A stretch of DNA of 64,000 nt from Hippasteria phrygiana. Taxonomy: Eukaryota; Echinodermata; Asteroidea; Valvatida; Goniasteridae. Positions 1 through 12,600 of the stretch are shown here, piece by piece; positions within the stretch are counted from its first letter, which is position 1, and each line of letters begins with the position of its first letter. The notes beneath the pieces were generated by a model that was given only the letters and a program-made list of their open reading frames with translations, was not told the origin of the DNA and made no database searches. A program made the translations under genes and the position numbers. The stretch lies in assembly GCA_037893225.1 (NCBI GenBank), contig JAZGUH010000185.1, positions 3,508,842 through 3,572,841 of the forward strand, written 5' to 3'.

Positions 1-204
1 TGTTTCATTCCACACAGGCCATTGTGCTATAACCTCAGCTAACATCAGCAAGATAATTTTCAGACTTAATGATCTGTTGACACTTTTTTGCCCCTCATTA
101 AATCGGAGCTCCTACCTCCACAGAAATGGCACATGAGGCATGAGGTTGAATCGATAGCACAATCCGACTTATTCAATACTTAAAATGACATAATGCTGAA
201 TTTT

Positions 205-295
205 GTTCTGGAATAATTTAATTCAAGGGACGGAAAATTCAACAGCTGCCATAAAAAACTTTCAATAAATAATTCTGTCCACTATAAAGCTACCG
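205..295 (+). repeat. Dispersed repeat, copy 1 (pair with 1185-1270)
   Basis: The stretch GGAATAATTTAATTCAA...GGACGGAAA, then ACAGCTGCCATAAAAA and further matching bases, recurs about 980 bp downstream at 1189-1270 in the same orientation with a modest number of differences. Its family is not recognised. Bases 1-479 otherwise show no gene. Confidence 0.5.
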
Positions 296-479
296 CATAG
301 GCCCACTAATTCAAAACAATATAACTTTAACATACTCATATCTGAGTACTCTTGGCAAGAGATTAAAACAAGCAATTGTTTACAGATATCAATTTCATTG
401 GCAATTTCGGATCAGCAAGAATAATCAGTCAGTTTTATACAAATCAAAATAAATGAAGTGCGGCAGGTTAGTTTTTTCC

Positions 480-799
480 GTAGGTGGGTGTATCAATTTC
501 ATGAATATTTCATTAGCTTTTATGAGAAAGGCATGTTTATTCATTATAATAGAACAGAACGTCATAATATTGTTATTGTTTAGTCAACTAGTTACATTAA
601 AATCATTTTAAAGAAGCCCCGTTGTCAAGCTGCTGCAGACTAGTCTAGTGGATGGTGGACTATGGATCAAAAGGTCCCCTATAGTTCGAATTTTTCTTTA
701 CTGTGATATCTTCGGGATATTTTTAATTTAAGTAAAAAAGAGACCGAGAACCAAGTGCTAGCTGTGTAGTGATCAATGAAAATTGATACACCCACCTAC
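480..799. mobile_element. Small TIR element enclosing a tRNA-like sequence
   Basis: Inverted ends of about 22 bp (GTAGGTGGGTGTATCAATTT at 480 and its complement ending at 799, one small gap) bound a 320-bp non-coding element. Inside, TAGTCTAGTGG at 641-651 fits an RNA polymerase III A box, and TAGTTCGAATT at 682-692 resembles a B box at a normal spacing. This suggests a tRNA-derived SINE lies within or was captured by the element. A third copy of the end motif occurs near 880. Confidence 0.5.
633..730 (+). mobile_element. tRNA-derived SINE-like sequence
   Basis: A-box-like and degenerate B-box-like motifs about 41 bp apart in the + orientation. No cloverleaf acceptor stem can be formed, so it is not a functional tRNA gene. 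It is nested in the 480-799 TIR element. Confidence 0.35.
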
Positions 800-1184
800 A
801 AAAATAAAATTGCTTGCGGCTATACAACATTTGCAATTTAAAAATAAGAAAACTCGATAAAAATAGTTCTAAATCGAAAAATTGGTGGGTATATCAATCG
901 AAATAATTAAAACGCTTTAATGGTTTCTTCAAAAGGTAATTTCCATTTCAATAGTGTGCTCAGTAAACCCTACCGCCTCAAACAAATTTCCTGCCTTTTA
1001 AAAAATTGTATTTTACATGATTTTCCAAACGACATTTAAAATGGGAATAAAATTGAGATCACCCGGTTCAATACATTGTAACCGCAAAAAGTAGGTTGGG
1101 GGTCACTTAAAACTCACATTACTCAGTTGAACACTTGGTCCTTCAAAAAATCATTTAAATGATATACATTGTAATAGGTAATCT

Positions 1185-1270
1185 TTTCGGAATAATTTAA
1201 TTCAAAGGACGGAAACTTTTAACAGCTGCCATAAAAAGCTTGTCAATAGATTTGTCCAATATAAAGCTAG
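1185..1270 (+). repeat. Dispersed repeat, copy 2
   Basis: Second copy of the repeat at 205-295, same orientation. The surrounding 800-3120 interval holds no supported gene; short ORFs there lack any coding signature. Confidence 0.5.
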
Positions 1271-3119
1271 GAATTCATTCATGTACGAACATTGCAGTGT
1301 CAAAGGATGTGATTGGTCAATGCGTCAATGGGCGGGACTTAATATATTGGTCTATTCGCCCAAAGCTGCAACAATGCTTCACCAACCAAGAGAGTGCTAT
1401 GTAGCGTAAGGCGCATGAATCACGTGCTCGATTATTAATTACGTATGTGCATGTAGAAGATCTGAAGCGCAGATCCACCATGTGACACTTAATATTGGCT
1501 TGGCGGTCCATCAGCATGTATACGAATAATATCAAGATAGCAATGTACAGGCATTGTAATACTCAATGTAACTAACCCACCGGATACCCCAAAACATACC
1601 AACTGCCTACCCCTCCATAAAAAAATAACAAATAATCAAAACAAAATAGTGCCACAATTAATATTTTATATATTAAAAACAAGATTTTTACAAGTTAATT
1701 TTTTTTTCTCAGGACAAAAAAGGTTTGCAGAGCATTTAAGCAAGATAGATAAAAATATCACTTCGACTGTTATATATACAGTGCATTTCATATTTCAAAC
1801 CATAGTGCACCCGGGAACGACTTCTCTACATTGCAACATATTTTTGAGGCCTCAGCAAATCTGTTAAAAATGTACCCAAGGGGGCCAATGATAGTTTTTG
1901 TGTTGTTTTTTATGTGACATTCCTATTTAAAATGGACAGGGAAATTAGAATGATGCGATTTCGACAATGGACGTCCAAAATCACACCTGTTCTACTCAAA
2001 ATCACATCTAAAAGCCTTTAAACCATTGTCCCACTTTGAAAAGGAGTACATTGTGATTTCTGGGGCGTAAGAGATTCAAGTCTATGGTGATTCTGGGCTG
2101 TGGATGACTTTAAACCCTCATGGTAAAATCATATCCTCCTCATAATTCTCCCGTCTATATTAAATAAGAAATCAGAACATAGTGCTTAATAGTGGTGGTA
2201 GCTTTGTAAATATAAATACAAATATACAGAAAATATTTATGTGATATATTCCGAAATGGGAACGAGAAAGGAAAAAAAACACCTTTGAGTTCGAGTAAAA
2301 TATACAAAGGCTTATGACTCAATGGGAAAAACGGCAATATTCGCACACAAACTAGACTGTACATGTTGGTTCAAAGTTTCATAAACGGCCTATATTTGAT
2401 GAAAATTCACTATAGTTGCTGGTATCTTAAAGCATGAATACATATCCTTTCACAGCAAGCGTCTTGACCGGTAGTAGGCCTATAGTAACCTAAGAAAATG
2501 ACAACAAAAACAGTTTAGTTAATGGCAGAATAACAGGTGACCTAAACTAATCAACTCAAACAAATTAGTATTAGTCTAGGTGGACGGATTGTGCTCAAAC
2601 ATTTACATACTTTAATCTACATGTTGAATCACTACAAAGAAATATTCCGTTTATAATAACAGTTTTTCTTCTGCCCATTTGCAGTGAGGGCGCTGTTTCG
2701 GTTCACTGGTCAAGCTGACGCCGATTTGTTTTTGGAGTTACAAGAATAGTAGTACATGTACATGCATGTTGGGGGTTTATTTGAGGATACAAGTTACATA
2801 GAAGGGCCTTTGTCATTATTATAAAGTTCAGCAGTACCAAGGGTAAATTATATTTCTAATAAGTATGGGGAAGTCTGTGAATAATCATAGGTGATTTTTA
2901 GTATTAGTTGAGTGCGACTTGATTGTAAACATATTCCTGGGCGAGCCTCTCAGATGACGAGTTGCTGAACTCCACACCGGAGCGTTGTTAGATCCGGCAT
3001 TTTTTTTTGGGGGGGGGGGGGCATATATATACTGCAACAGTTAGGGCAAGGAAGTGCATGTGAAAACCGGGGAAGGAGAGACAATCCTGGAAACCAGGGC
3101 ATTGGCTGGTACGAAGTAA

Positions 3120-3546
3120 AATAGTTATTTCTATCTTGCATTTATTTTGCTTGTTGTGTCAGTGAGAATGTGTAAAGGCCTTGCTGACAGGGTCAAGGGT
3201 CACAAGATCAGTGTAAGGGGCTGTCCTCTATGTAGTTTGGCATGGAACGTATGTTTATGTACCTGTATCTGAACATTTTCTTCAATTTACCAAGTGATAA
3301 ATGGAGATGCACTGAAAATGTGTACTGTATAGTATAATCTTTTTGTAATGATGAACTAATAATAAAGGAGAATTGAAAATATCGTACCCTAGAACCGACT
3401 CCTCACCGAGTTTCACTACCTGTAATTATGTTGTCAGCCCTACCAATGCTACATCCTACCTTTAAAAACTCTACTCGACATCAAGTGAACCACATTCCAA
3501 TCGTACCGCAACAAACCATTTGCATTCTTTACCTAAGTATTCAACT
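3120..3546 (-). other. Probable 3' UTR of the Ig receptor with AATAAA candidate
   Basis: Non-coding sequence follows the TAA stop. On the minus strand an AATAAA hexamer lies at 3141-3146, about 400 bases after the stop, and another near 2777-2782. Either could be the polyadenylation signal. A run of G on the + strand (from about 3009) lies just beyond. Confidence 0.3.
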
Positions 3547-3638
3547 TTAGCCATCCTCTTTTGACTTTCCGTTGGCGTTGGCATCTGCACTCTGTCCATT
3601 GTGGTCTTGGCTATCGTTTGTTGGAGCTGGTTTCACAG
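3547..3638 (-). CDS. Terminal coding exon: cytoplasmic tail and stop
   Basis: The acceptor is a strong pyrimidine tract (TTATTTTTTTCAG) before 3638. Only phase 1 is open, matching the membrane exon's donor. It encodes about 30 hydrophilic residues rich in Asn, Asp, Lys and Ala (AVKPAPTNDSQDHNGQ and so on, ending KSKEDG) and stops at TAA 3547-3549. No Tyr motif, SH3-binding PxxP cluster or clear PDZ C-terminal ligand is visible, so direct signalling ability is not obvious. The exon continues into the 3' untranslated region at lower coordinates. Confidence 0.72.
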
Positions 3639-6600
3639 CTGAAAAAAATAATTAACAGGATGGTAAATTATTTTTGATAGTAAAATATAATTTGATCAAA
3701 TATTTTACCAACAAAATTAATAAAAACGGGTGCAATAAAAAACAAGCACTGGAGTAATACATAAATGACGTTTTGGTCAGAATAGTTTTTTGGGAATTGT
3801 GAGTGAACAATTTCTTTGAACACACATATTCTCTCTATAAAATGATGCAAAACATGCCTTAGCGCTTCCAGGCCAATCTAGGCCACTTTTTAAACCCTTG
3901 CTTCGGCTTTGGCTTGCCTTTGTCTCCAGCTATTCCACAGCTCGATCTTAAACATTGGATACCTGAATAGAATGAACAGAATCCAGCTCTGGGTTCAAAT
4001 ATAAGACTTTGATGTACATAGAGCTAAAAAGTGCATAAGATTTTGCCACAATTTGAGGATCTATAAATTTAAGCCAAAGCCAAGGCCGAGCCAGATTAAT
4101 AAATGGTCCTAGTAAATTTACAAAGAATTTTATGGTTTACATCAATCGAAACGAAACAATGCAATAAACGGTTCTAAAATTAGGAATAAAAACGAAACAA
4201 AAGTTTGGATGCGTTGCCTGTTTTAGTATTCTTAGGACAGCAAATGTCGTGAGGCATGCCCCTGCCCTGCCCACGAAAAATACCCTTTTCTGGCATTGGC
4301 ATTGTCGGCAATTAAGACATTGCTTGCAACGATCCGGATGTGTGGAAATGTGCTCTCCCGAAGTGGGCGTGACAAGCAAGCTTGAGAACTGCCTATGATG
4401 CAACAACCTAAAAAGGAATATTTTTTTTGGCCGGATGCCAAGGGTTTACAATAAAAAAATAAAAATAAAAACAAATTTAAAAAATGTATTTATAATTATT
4501 TCAGATCTATCCACAGCATTTTCCTCACTTTGATTTCTCTTAACCTTACAAGAACACAGCCAGACTCAGAGTTGTACTCCAGTCCCTGCAAGTCCTTTCA
4601 CAATTCCTTTCGCAACCCGGTCACAAATGGATGAACAATGACAAAGGAATGCCTTTGCCAAAGCTCATTTGAATAGCTTGTGATTGGGATTAGGACTGAA
4701 GGGCTTGTGATGGGCTTGTGGTGGACTCGAATACATCTCTGGCCGGACTCTTCAATTTGGCTGATGAAGGTGTTGGCCCTTTGTATTTTTAATAGCAATA
4801 ACAACTTCAACTGTAAACTCTACAGTGTGTGAAAAATCATATTAAAATTTGGAGGATTCAGGATTGTTAGGGTTACAATGTATTAATCATGATAAAGTGG
4901 TAATTTCTCTGCACCAACCTGATCCGGGCCTTTTTGAATACCAGTAAAGAGCTCCAATGACTCCCACGCCACATACAACTACGGCAACGGCACCAATGAC
5001 GATACCAGCTATCGTTCCTGGAGGCAGGCCTCCACTTCCTTCAGGCGCTTCAACATAAATCCACCAAAACCACACATTATTATTTGGTTCGACTATGAAA
5101 ACCACACACAGATATACATGTACGCTCAGAAAGGTCCTATTTCATACGCAAGAGGCAAGTACAATCTGTACCAAATTTCACAGAGCTGCTTATCAGTGCA
5201 CAATATTGCTTTAGCAGCTTTTCCTGCAAAGCAAAAGTCAGCAGAGTACCATGTCACACCGCATTCCATTTTGGCTAGTAACCCATTTTCTGAGCTAAGC
5301 AAAATGTCTCTATAAAACTGGCTCATTGTACTTGAAGCAATAAGCCATTTGCTAGTATTTGAATAACATCTGGTACACTGAATTGCTCCAAATGCTTGGC
5401 ACATTTTAACTTTGTATTCTCCAGACCAAACAGATGTTACCATATCACGTGATTCGGGGCAAGCCTTATGCAAGCAACCCCCAGCTCCGGAATGGTCTGG
5501 TGTCTTTGTGCCATTCTCACCCATTGTAAACAATGTATTGGAGCTAAGCGTCTCTTACGTAACTATGCAAGAGCTTGCCCCGAATCATGTGATATAGCAA
5601 CAGTGTCTTTGGTCTGGAGAATTCAAAGTTAAAATGTGCCAAGCATTTGGAGCAAGTCAGTGTACCAGATGGTATTCAAATTTAACTCACAAATGGCTTA
5701 TTGAGATGATTTAAAGTGAGCAAACTTTATTTGGTATCATTTTAAGTGTGTTAAATATCAGACTTTACTTGCCTCTTACATAAAGGTAATTTTTGCACAT
5801 TTTGATTGAAATTGCAGCTTTTTATCTGTATTCTTTGGAAGGATTCATAAGATCTCAAAGAATTTCTCTTAGTCAAAGCCTCATACTTCTTAACTGTCCA
5901 AATCTGTTTTGAGTATAGTCATTGCCTGAAATCATGTTTACGAAAAACAAATCACGACGGTATGAATTTTTAGATTTTGGCATTTTATGAAAGCTTTTGT
6001 ATGATTAAATCACCAGGTGCAATCTTGTTGAAAAGAGATGAAGTTGAACAAAAAAATGACGTCTTTTGGTGATGACAATAGTGACCTAGGCAACGCGAGA
6101 TTTTTAAAATTTTCTTCAAACATGTTTTCAGCGCAGTTGCAGTACGGTGCAGTTTTTTCGGATAACAATAATGTACAGAAGTACATTTGGTATCATCGGA
6201 AATTCCATTAGTTTCTCTTTATTCCAGCATAGCAATCTGAAATTGTCAAACTTGAGACTTTCCTCAACATATACGGGAAATCACAGTTTTTAGAAGTAAA
6301 TGCAGCTTTGACTGTGCTGAAACTGGCAAGCTTGGGCAAGAAAGAGTTTAGCTGTGGCAGTCATGGCATAAAAGAAGACAAAGCAGATAGAAGCTTTTTG
6401 ACCAAATGTAGCATAGTGTTCTATCACAAACTATGAGAAAGAAATATGTCGAAGATGTGAACAAACTTTCACATGGACAGCAGCAAGAGGGCTAACAAAC
6501 TGTAAAGGGATTCCAATGTACATTCTTTCCAACCTCGAATTGGTTGACATTAAAGTTTGTCTATGCTCTTTTTGAGTTTCACCCAGAAAAATAATTTGGT

Positions 6601-9600
6601 TTTTGCACTGTTTTTCCCTCTCGCAACAAATTGCTTTTTTCTACCTGCAATATAAAAATTTCAACTTTTAAATGTGGCATCCACTGAAAAATCCACCGAC
6701 GTTAGTTTTCGGAATTCTTTTTTGCAGCCTGACAGTAGATCGTATTCAGTGTTAGCAGCTAAGAATAAAAGGTTTTTTTTCAGAGAGTTGCAAACACGCA
6801 ATACTGAAATACAGTATATGGTATACTTTAAAACCCCTTTCCAGATCTGTTGGTCCATTTCTAAAGTGTTTCGAGTAAACGTTCAAATGATATGGTAAAC
6901 TGCCAATAAATTGAAAAACGCTGCAAGAGCAGACTCTAGACTGAAGGAAGGCAAGAGACAACACGGCAATCAAGACCAAATTTCGTAAATTCTATCTTTC
7001 GAAAAGCCTCCTTTTTCTTAAATCGAGGACCTGCTGTTTGCTTAATGCTTTCACAAGTCGACAATCGGTGCAACATTACAGACATATGGGAAGATGCGAT
7101 CACATTTATAACAATGCAAAGCAAACAGTAAAACTAATGCGATGTTAGTCAGAGGAAAAGAATAAAATTAAATACAATGTGACACTGAGGTATTGATTCT
7201 ACATGAAACTTCAAGATGATTGCACTGATTCCGAATACAAAAGATTAAGCTTGATTAATGTCCTAAATACCACATCATGTAAAACACAACCGCAACGCAA
7301 ACTGTTTAACACAATGCACAGTTGATCTCAATTATTTATCCTAATAAGCCCAAAAGCAACAAGACAAGATAGATTATTTTCCTACATCCCCGTTGATTAA
7401 TATATTTCCCTTTCACGCATGTTAGTTTCGACGGGTTTAACATTGCACATGGTAATGTGAATTCAGTGAGAGGTACGAACATTTCGTATTTATGCTCAGC
7501 AATGCCTATATATTCACCAAATGTTTCGATTTGTGTCTTTAAATGGAATAATTCAACCATTACACAGCAAAAGCCTTTTCAATGTACAGAGCTAATGAGA
7601 TAAGGTAAGGATAAATGCATCACAAATTTAGAACAAAATTAATGTTTTCTTGAAGGAGAGCACGTCGTGGGATGAAAAATAGCATGCATAACAAACTCTA
7701 CAAAGACGCTAATCATGGGGGGAAATTATAGCAAATTCAACCTCACATATGCCCCATACCATTTCTTTGGACGGGAAGGAGCTCCAATGTAGGAGGGGCA
7801 AAAAAGTCTTGACAAATCATCGAGTTGGAAAATCCTCTAACTGAAGACAGCTGAGGTAAGTAAAATGGCCTGTGTGGGATGAAACAAGTGCAGACAAATC
7901 CTACTGTGATGGGCTTATATTATATGCAACACTTAATGGGCTTATTGGTTATTACTGCAGTGACCCTCTCATTTTATACAGGTAGTCCAAAAATAAAGAG
8001 GGTCGGGCATAATCAGGTTGAATCTACTGTAGTTCTACAAGTGTTGATTGTTAAGTGAGTGATTTTGTTTCATTCTCCACACTTCATATTTGAATTTAAT
8101 GTGGCATTATGGATGGCAAATAGAAAAGAAAATCTAATTTAAAACCAACTCAATGAAATAAAATGAGAAAATGGAAAATGAAATGGAAGATGTTAATGAT
8201 CCCTTTAAAACAATCCTTTAGTAAGTTAGTTTTAGTATTTATTTAAAGGCTTAACCAGTACACCGAGTCATATCAAAGAAATAACACTTCATTTTCAAAC
8301 TTGTTTCAGAACTGGCACTGCCAGCAGCTTTATTCACCGTGCACATAGTACAGAAGCAAAGCATGATGGGTAATGCATTTTTTCTTTCTATGAAACTAAG
8401 CTCACTGCAAAGACCGCGGTGTCAAATCAACACCATGTTGTATCTATACTGGTCGAATGGTTCAATATAGGCACTACATGTTATGGTGTTAATTTAACAC
8501 CACACTTTTTGAAGTGTTGAAAATGAAATGCACAAATAATTTGACCCAATGTAGTGGTTAATTAACCGATTCTTTCAGTATTCCTTGGAAACAAATAGCA
8601 GTAAACACCTGACACCTGGGGGTATTTCTTTCCTATTTTATATTGTTTTTAACTGTCACTATTTATCAGCTGTTGGAAAGTTACTCATATTTGCATATTT
8701 ACTGGGGCCTAACTTTAAAAACCTTGGGGAAAGGATCAGTGCTGAAGATCATGTGCATAGTTTTAGCATAAAACCTGTTTCCTCTGTACCTCTACATGTA
8801 TAGTCAAGAAGACATACATTAAGATTATCACAGGTGCAAAGCATACACAACACAAGAACTATAGATTTTGCTGGCCAAAGTTCGGCAAGGTATTGTTCAA
8901 TTTCATTATCACGCTTTCAAATTCAAGCGTTTGTTCCCAATTAAATGAAATTAGGGTTTCTTTTTATATTACTGCGTTTAATTTTCGTTTTGTACAAATA
9001 CAATGTATGATTCCGTTTTAGTCAAGTCTACATGTACATTTTCATCATCCTTAAGTTGAATTTCCACCATCTTTTTTTCCTCAAAGAGCACATCATTTTG
9101 CATTTTTTTGCTTTTCTTTTTTGTTTATGTGCAGTCAATTCAAAATGAAATCGAATAACTGTTTTGACGATTGAATGTCGATGAAAGGAGCATTCCTTTT
9201 TCAAATAAAACTGAATTAAATGACTTTTTGTTTAAACTGGCCGGGAAAACCAATATTATTACAGTTGGTCGACTCATTTAAGATTCTTTTAATAACAAGA
9301 GGGCGCTGTTCACAGTCCCCGTAAAAATGGATAAAGTGTTATCATTTCCTGCTGAACCCTGACCTTCCTTTATTAAGAGCCGGCCACGCCTTGAATTCAT
9401 GTTCAGGTGCATTTTGCGTTATCAGCAAGCGTGCGACATGTTTATCTGTTTATACCGTGGTTGCTACGGGCTGCAGCTTGCCCTTTGCAATAGATAGGCC
9501 CTTATACGCCCGATCAAAGTACAGTGCTATTAATTATATGTATAAGCATACGTGTATTTATCCACTGCCATTATAAAATATTATATGGACCTACTTTAGA

Positions 9601-12600
9601 TACGCAAAGAGGAACACAGTACTTATAACAATGCAGATTTTATAATGTAATTTCATATTGTAAAGTGGTCCGTTTCCATGTGATGTTCAATTTATTATTA
9701 TTTTAAAGCAACAATTCTTTTTTTAAATCGCAAACTGAATGATTAAACAGTGAGCCCTGAAATTTGTAGAGTGATTGGTAATGAAAAAATATTCTTTCAA
9801 TTAGTGCCAGCTATTACATGTACATGTAAAACTAAAGCTGGTATTAGTCTACATACATGTAAGCATGATAGCATCAGCAATGAGGCAGTGCTAATTGGAC
9901 ACTATATAAAATAAATTGTTGGTTGTATATTTATGATGATAAAATGTATGTTGGAATGGCAACAGTAAAAGTGCAAACTTCATGTTATTGCAAATAATCA
10001 ATGGATGTCTTGACAAAGTCAACTTAATTACCAGTAGAGGGAAATTAGCACATTACTCAAAGCAAAACGAGAAATTTGTCGATCATCAAAGGATTAACTT
10101 TGACAGAAACAAAAATTATGGAATGTTTAACCCGACAGTTAATTGTTCCTTATGTTAAATTGGTGTTTCAGTTAAGTCGAAAACAAAAGCATTGTAGCAA
10201 CATGCATGCAATAATAACGTGCATCTACTTGCTTTGCAGAAGTTTTTAAAAAATAGACCAAATAAAAGTATATTAGTTCTAAAGTATATATACCTGTATT
10301 AATACCAGTACCTGCCTGTTTAAATCACTTGAGCAGTTACTACTTTTGATCTGCCAACCATAATGAAGTTTGCCATGATAATGCGCATGTACATGTACAT
10401 GTAGATGTAAAATTGGCAGAGTTGTATTCGAGTCCCTGCAAGTCCTTTCACAAGTCCTTTCACAAGCCCAGTCAGAAGCGCTTTCATAAAGCCGGTCACA
10501 AGTAACTGGATGAACAATGACAAAGGAATGCCTTTGTCACAGCTCATTTGAATAGCTTGTGATTGGGACTCGCAGGGACTCGCAGGGACTCGCAGGGACT
10601 CGCAGGGACTCGCAGGGACTTGCGAAGGGACTTGCGAAGGGACTTGCGAAGGGACTTGCGAAGGGACTTGCGAAGGGACTTGCGAAGGGACTTGCGAAGG
10701 GACTTGCGAAGGGACTTGCGAAGGGACTTGCGAAGGGACTTGCGAAGGGACTTGCGAAGGGACTTGCGAAGGGACTTGCGAAGGGACTTGCGAAGGGACT
10801 TGCGAAGGGACTTGCGAAGGGACTTGCGAAGGGACTCGAATACAACTCTGAAAAATGGAAACTCTGTAATGTTCCATCTGCATTGCTAACATTCCATCAT
10901 TTTTACATACATTCAGCTGCAGATTTAAAGTACTAACAAATACACGTGATTTTGGTGTTTGTCATAAAGTCCCTTGCCAACCAATTTTTTATATTCAATA
11001 TTTTTATGTCAGGTGTTTACTCACCCATTTTCCTATTTGTTTCCGAAGGTGAAATCTGAAAACACACAATAATACAAAAGTGTTCATAATGGTACAATAA
11101 TGTTGAACACTTTATCCGTGATGGGATAAAACTTTTTTACCTAGGTAATGTTATTTTATTAAAATGGGATATGAAAAACAAAAACATGCCTTTTAGTAAA
11201 TTTGGAAAGGAACATGTGACTAATTACTCATCAGAGATGAAGCAGTAAGTTAATCTGTACAACTACTTCTACATGTAGGCCTAAATTACCCTTTGGATTT
11301 TTTTTTTTTTTGGTTTTCATTTTCATTTTTTTTATGGGGGCCGGGGGACACAACTAAACGAACAAAAGTATTTTAATTAACTTTAAATGTCCCCGACTAA
11401 GATGGACTGCTTAATTTGATACTTTTTTAATACGTTTAATCTGTTTGTTGCAGATAAAATATCAACACAATTGAAAAAAATAATGACGAGAATGCACTTG
11501 TCAAATAAATATTTCTCACTAACATGTCTCGAGGATATACATTGTATTCTGCTCGACATTATGTAAATTTTATAAAGTACTCTTTACAGATATTATTTCA
11601 TGGACTCACCGGTACGAAAATCTTCAGTTTGGTCCAGAGAACAAGTCGGTTGCTGAACTTGTGGGCTGATGATGGATAGCATTTGCTTTTGGCTATTTAT
11701 AGCATTTGTAATGCTTTTTGGCACAATTTTTACAAATTTTGCCACAATTTTTGTTGCGCATCAACCATGGCTTACAAGGTTCAGGTGCCACAAAACGCTG
11801 GCATTCATCCACACACCATGATACAAATATATTTAATTCTTTTCTTCAAATTCTTTTCTTCAAACTCTTTTCATGATTTCTTTCAAGAAGAGATTGAAAG
11901 AAATAAAAAGTTCTTTTAATAATCTGGTAAAATGAGCATTTTCAATTAAAACCTGGGCAAAAATGTGTCGCATGATCGTTTGGAGTAAAGAAGAGGAATT
12001 TCAGTGTTGGAAATGTTATGTTATAATATAATATAATATAATATAATACAATATATAATATACATGTATTGTAAAGGGCTGTTTCAATATTGAAATCAAT
12101 CAGCATAATATACGTGTATTTGAAGTTTAACACACACAGGGCTTTTTCACAGGTAACAGTTCTGAAAAGCAGTTCAAAATTGGAATGACAGGGGAAATAC
12201 ATGTATGATTCGAACAGCTTGAGTTCCTTTTTGTGTCCCCAAAACCAGTGGAACTTCCACGGGAAGAGAACTTCCGTCTAAATCCTTCGGCGGGGAAAAC
12301 CCATGTGAACCTAATTGAACCAAGGGATTTTTGCAGTACCAATTTCTTAAGACAAATGTGTACTTTCATTTCACAAAGCCAAGATCTAGGACTAATTTCA
12401 TGGGGCTGCTAATCAGAAAATTTTGAAAAGCATGAAAAGGTTTTCCTTGGACAAAACAGAGTTTCGGTTGGTAACCTGTTTTAACTAGGCAATTTTTTTG
12501 TGCTAAGCAAATGTTTGTGCTTACAAGTTCCAAGAAATTGGCCACTGCCATGTGTAAATATTTTGCTTAATGCTAATGTGTGGATCCGGTGGTGACGTTT

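Noticed and set aside
5126..5533. 135-codon ORF with several Cys and Trp
   Set aside because: It crosses an arm of an inverted repeat; no domain, no splice context, and related sequence is repeated nearby.
10565..10830. CRISPR-like regular repeat
   Set aside because: No unique spacers, 12-bp unit, animal genome; it is a tandem minisatellite inside a MITE.
10320..10936. Four overlapping repetitive-peptide ORFs on both strands (VPSQ, SPFA, KGLA, RRDL repeats)
   Set aside because: They are translations of the perfect 12-bp minisatellite, open in several frames only because the unit lacks stops.
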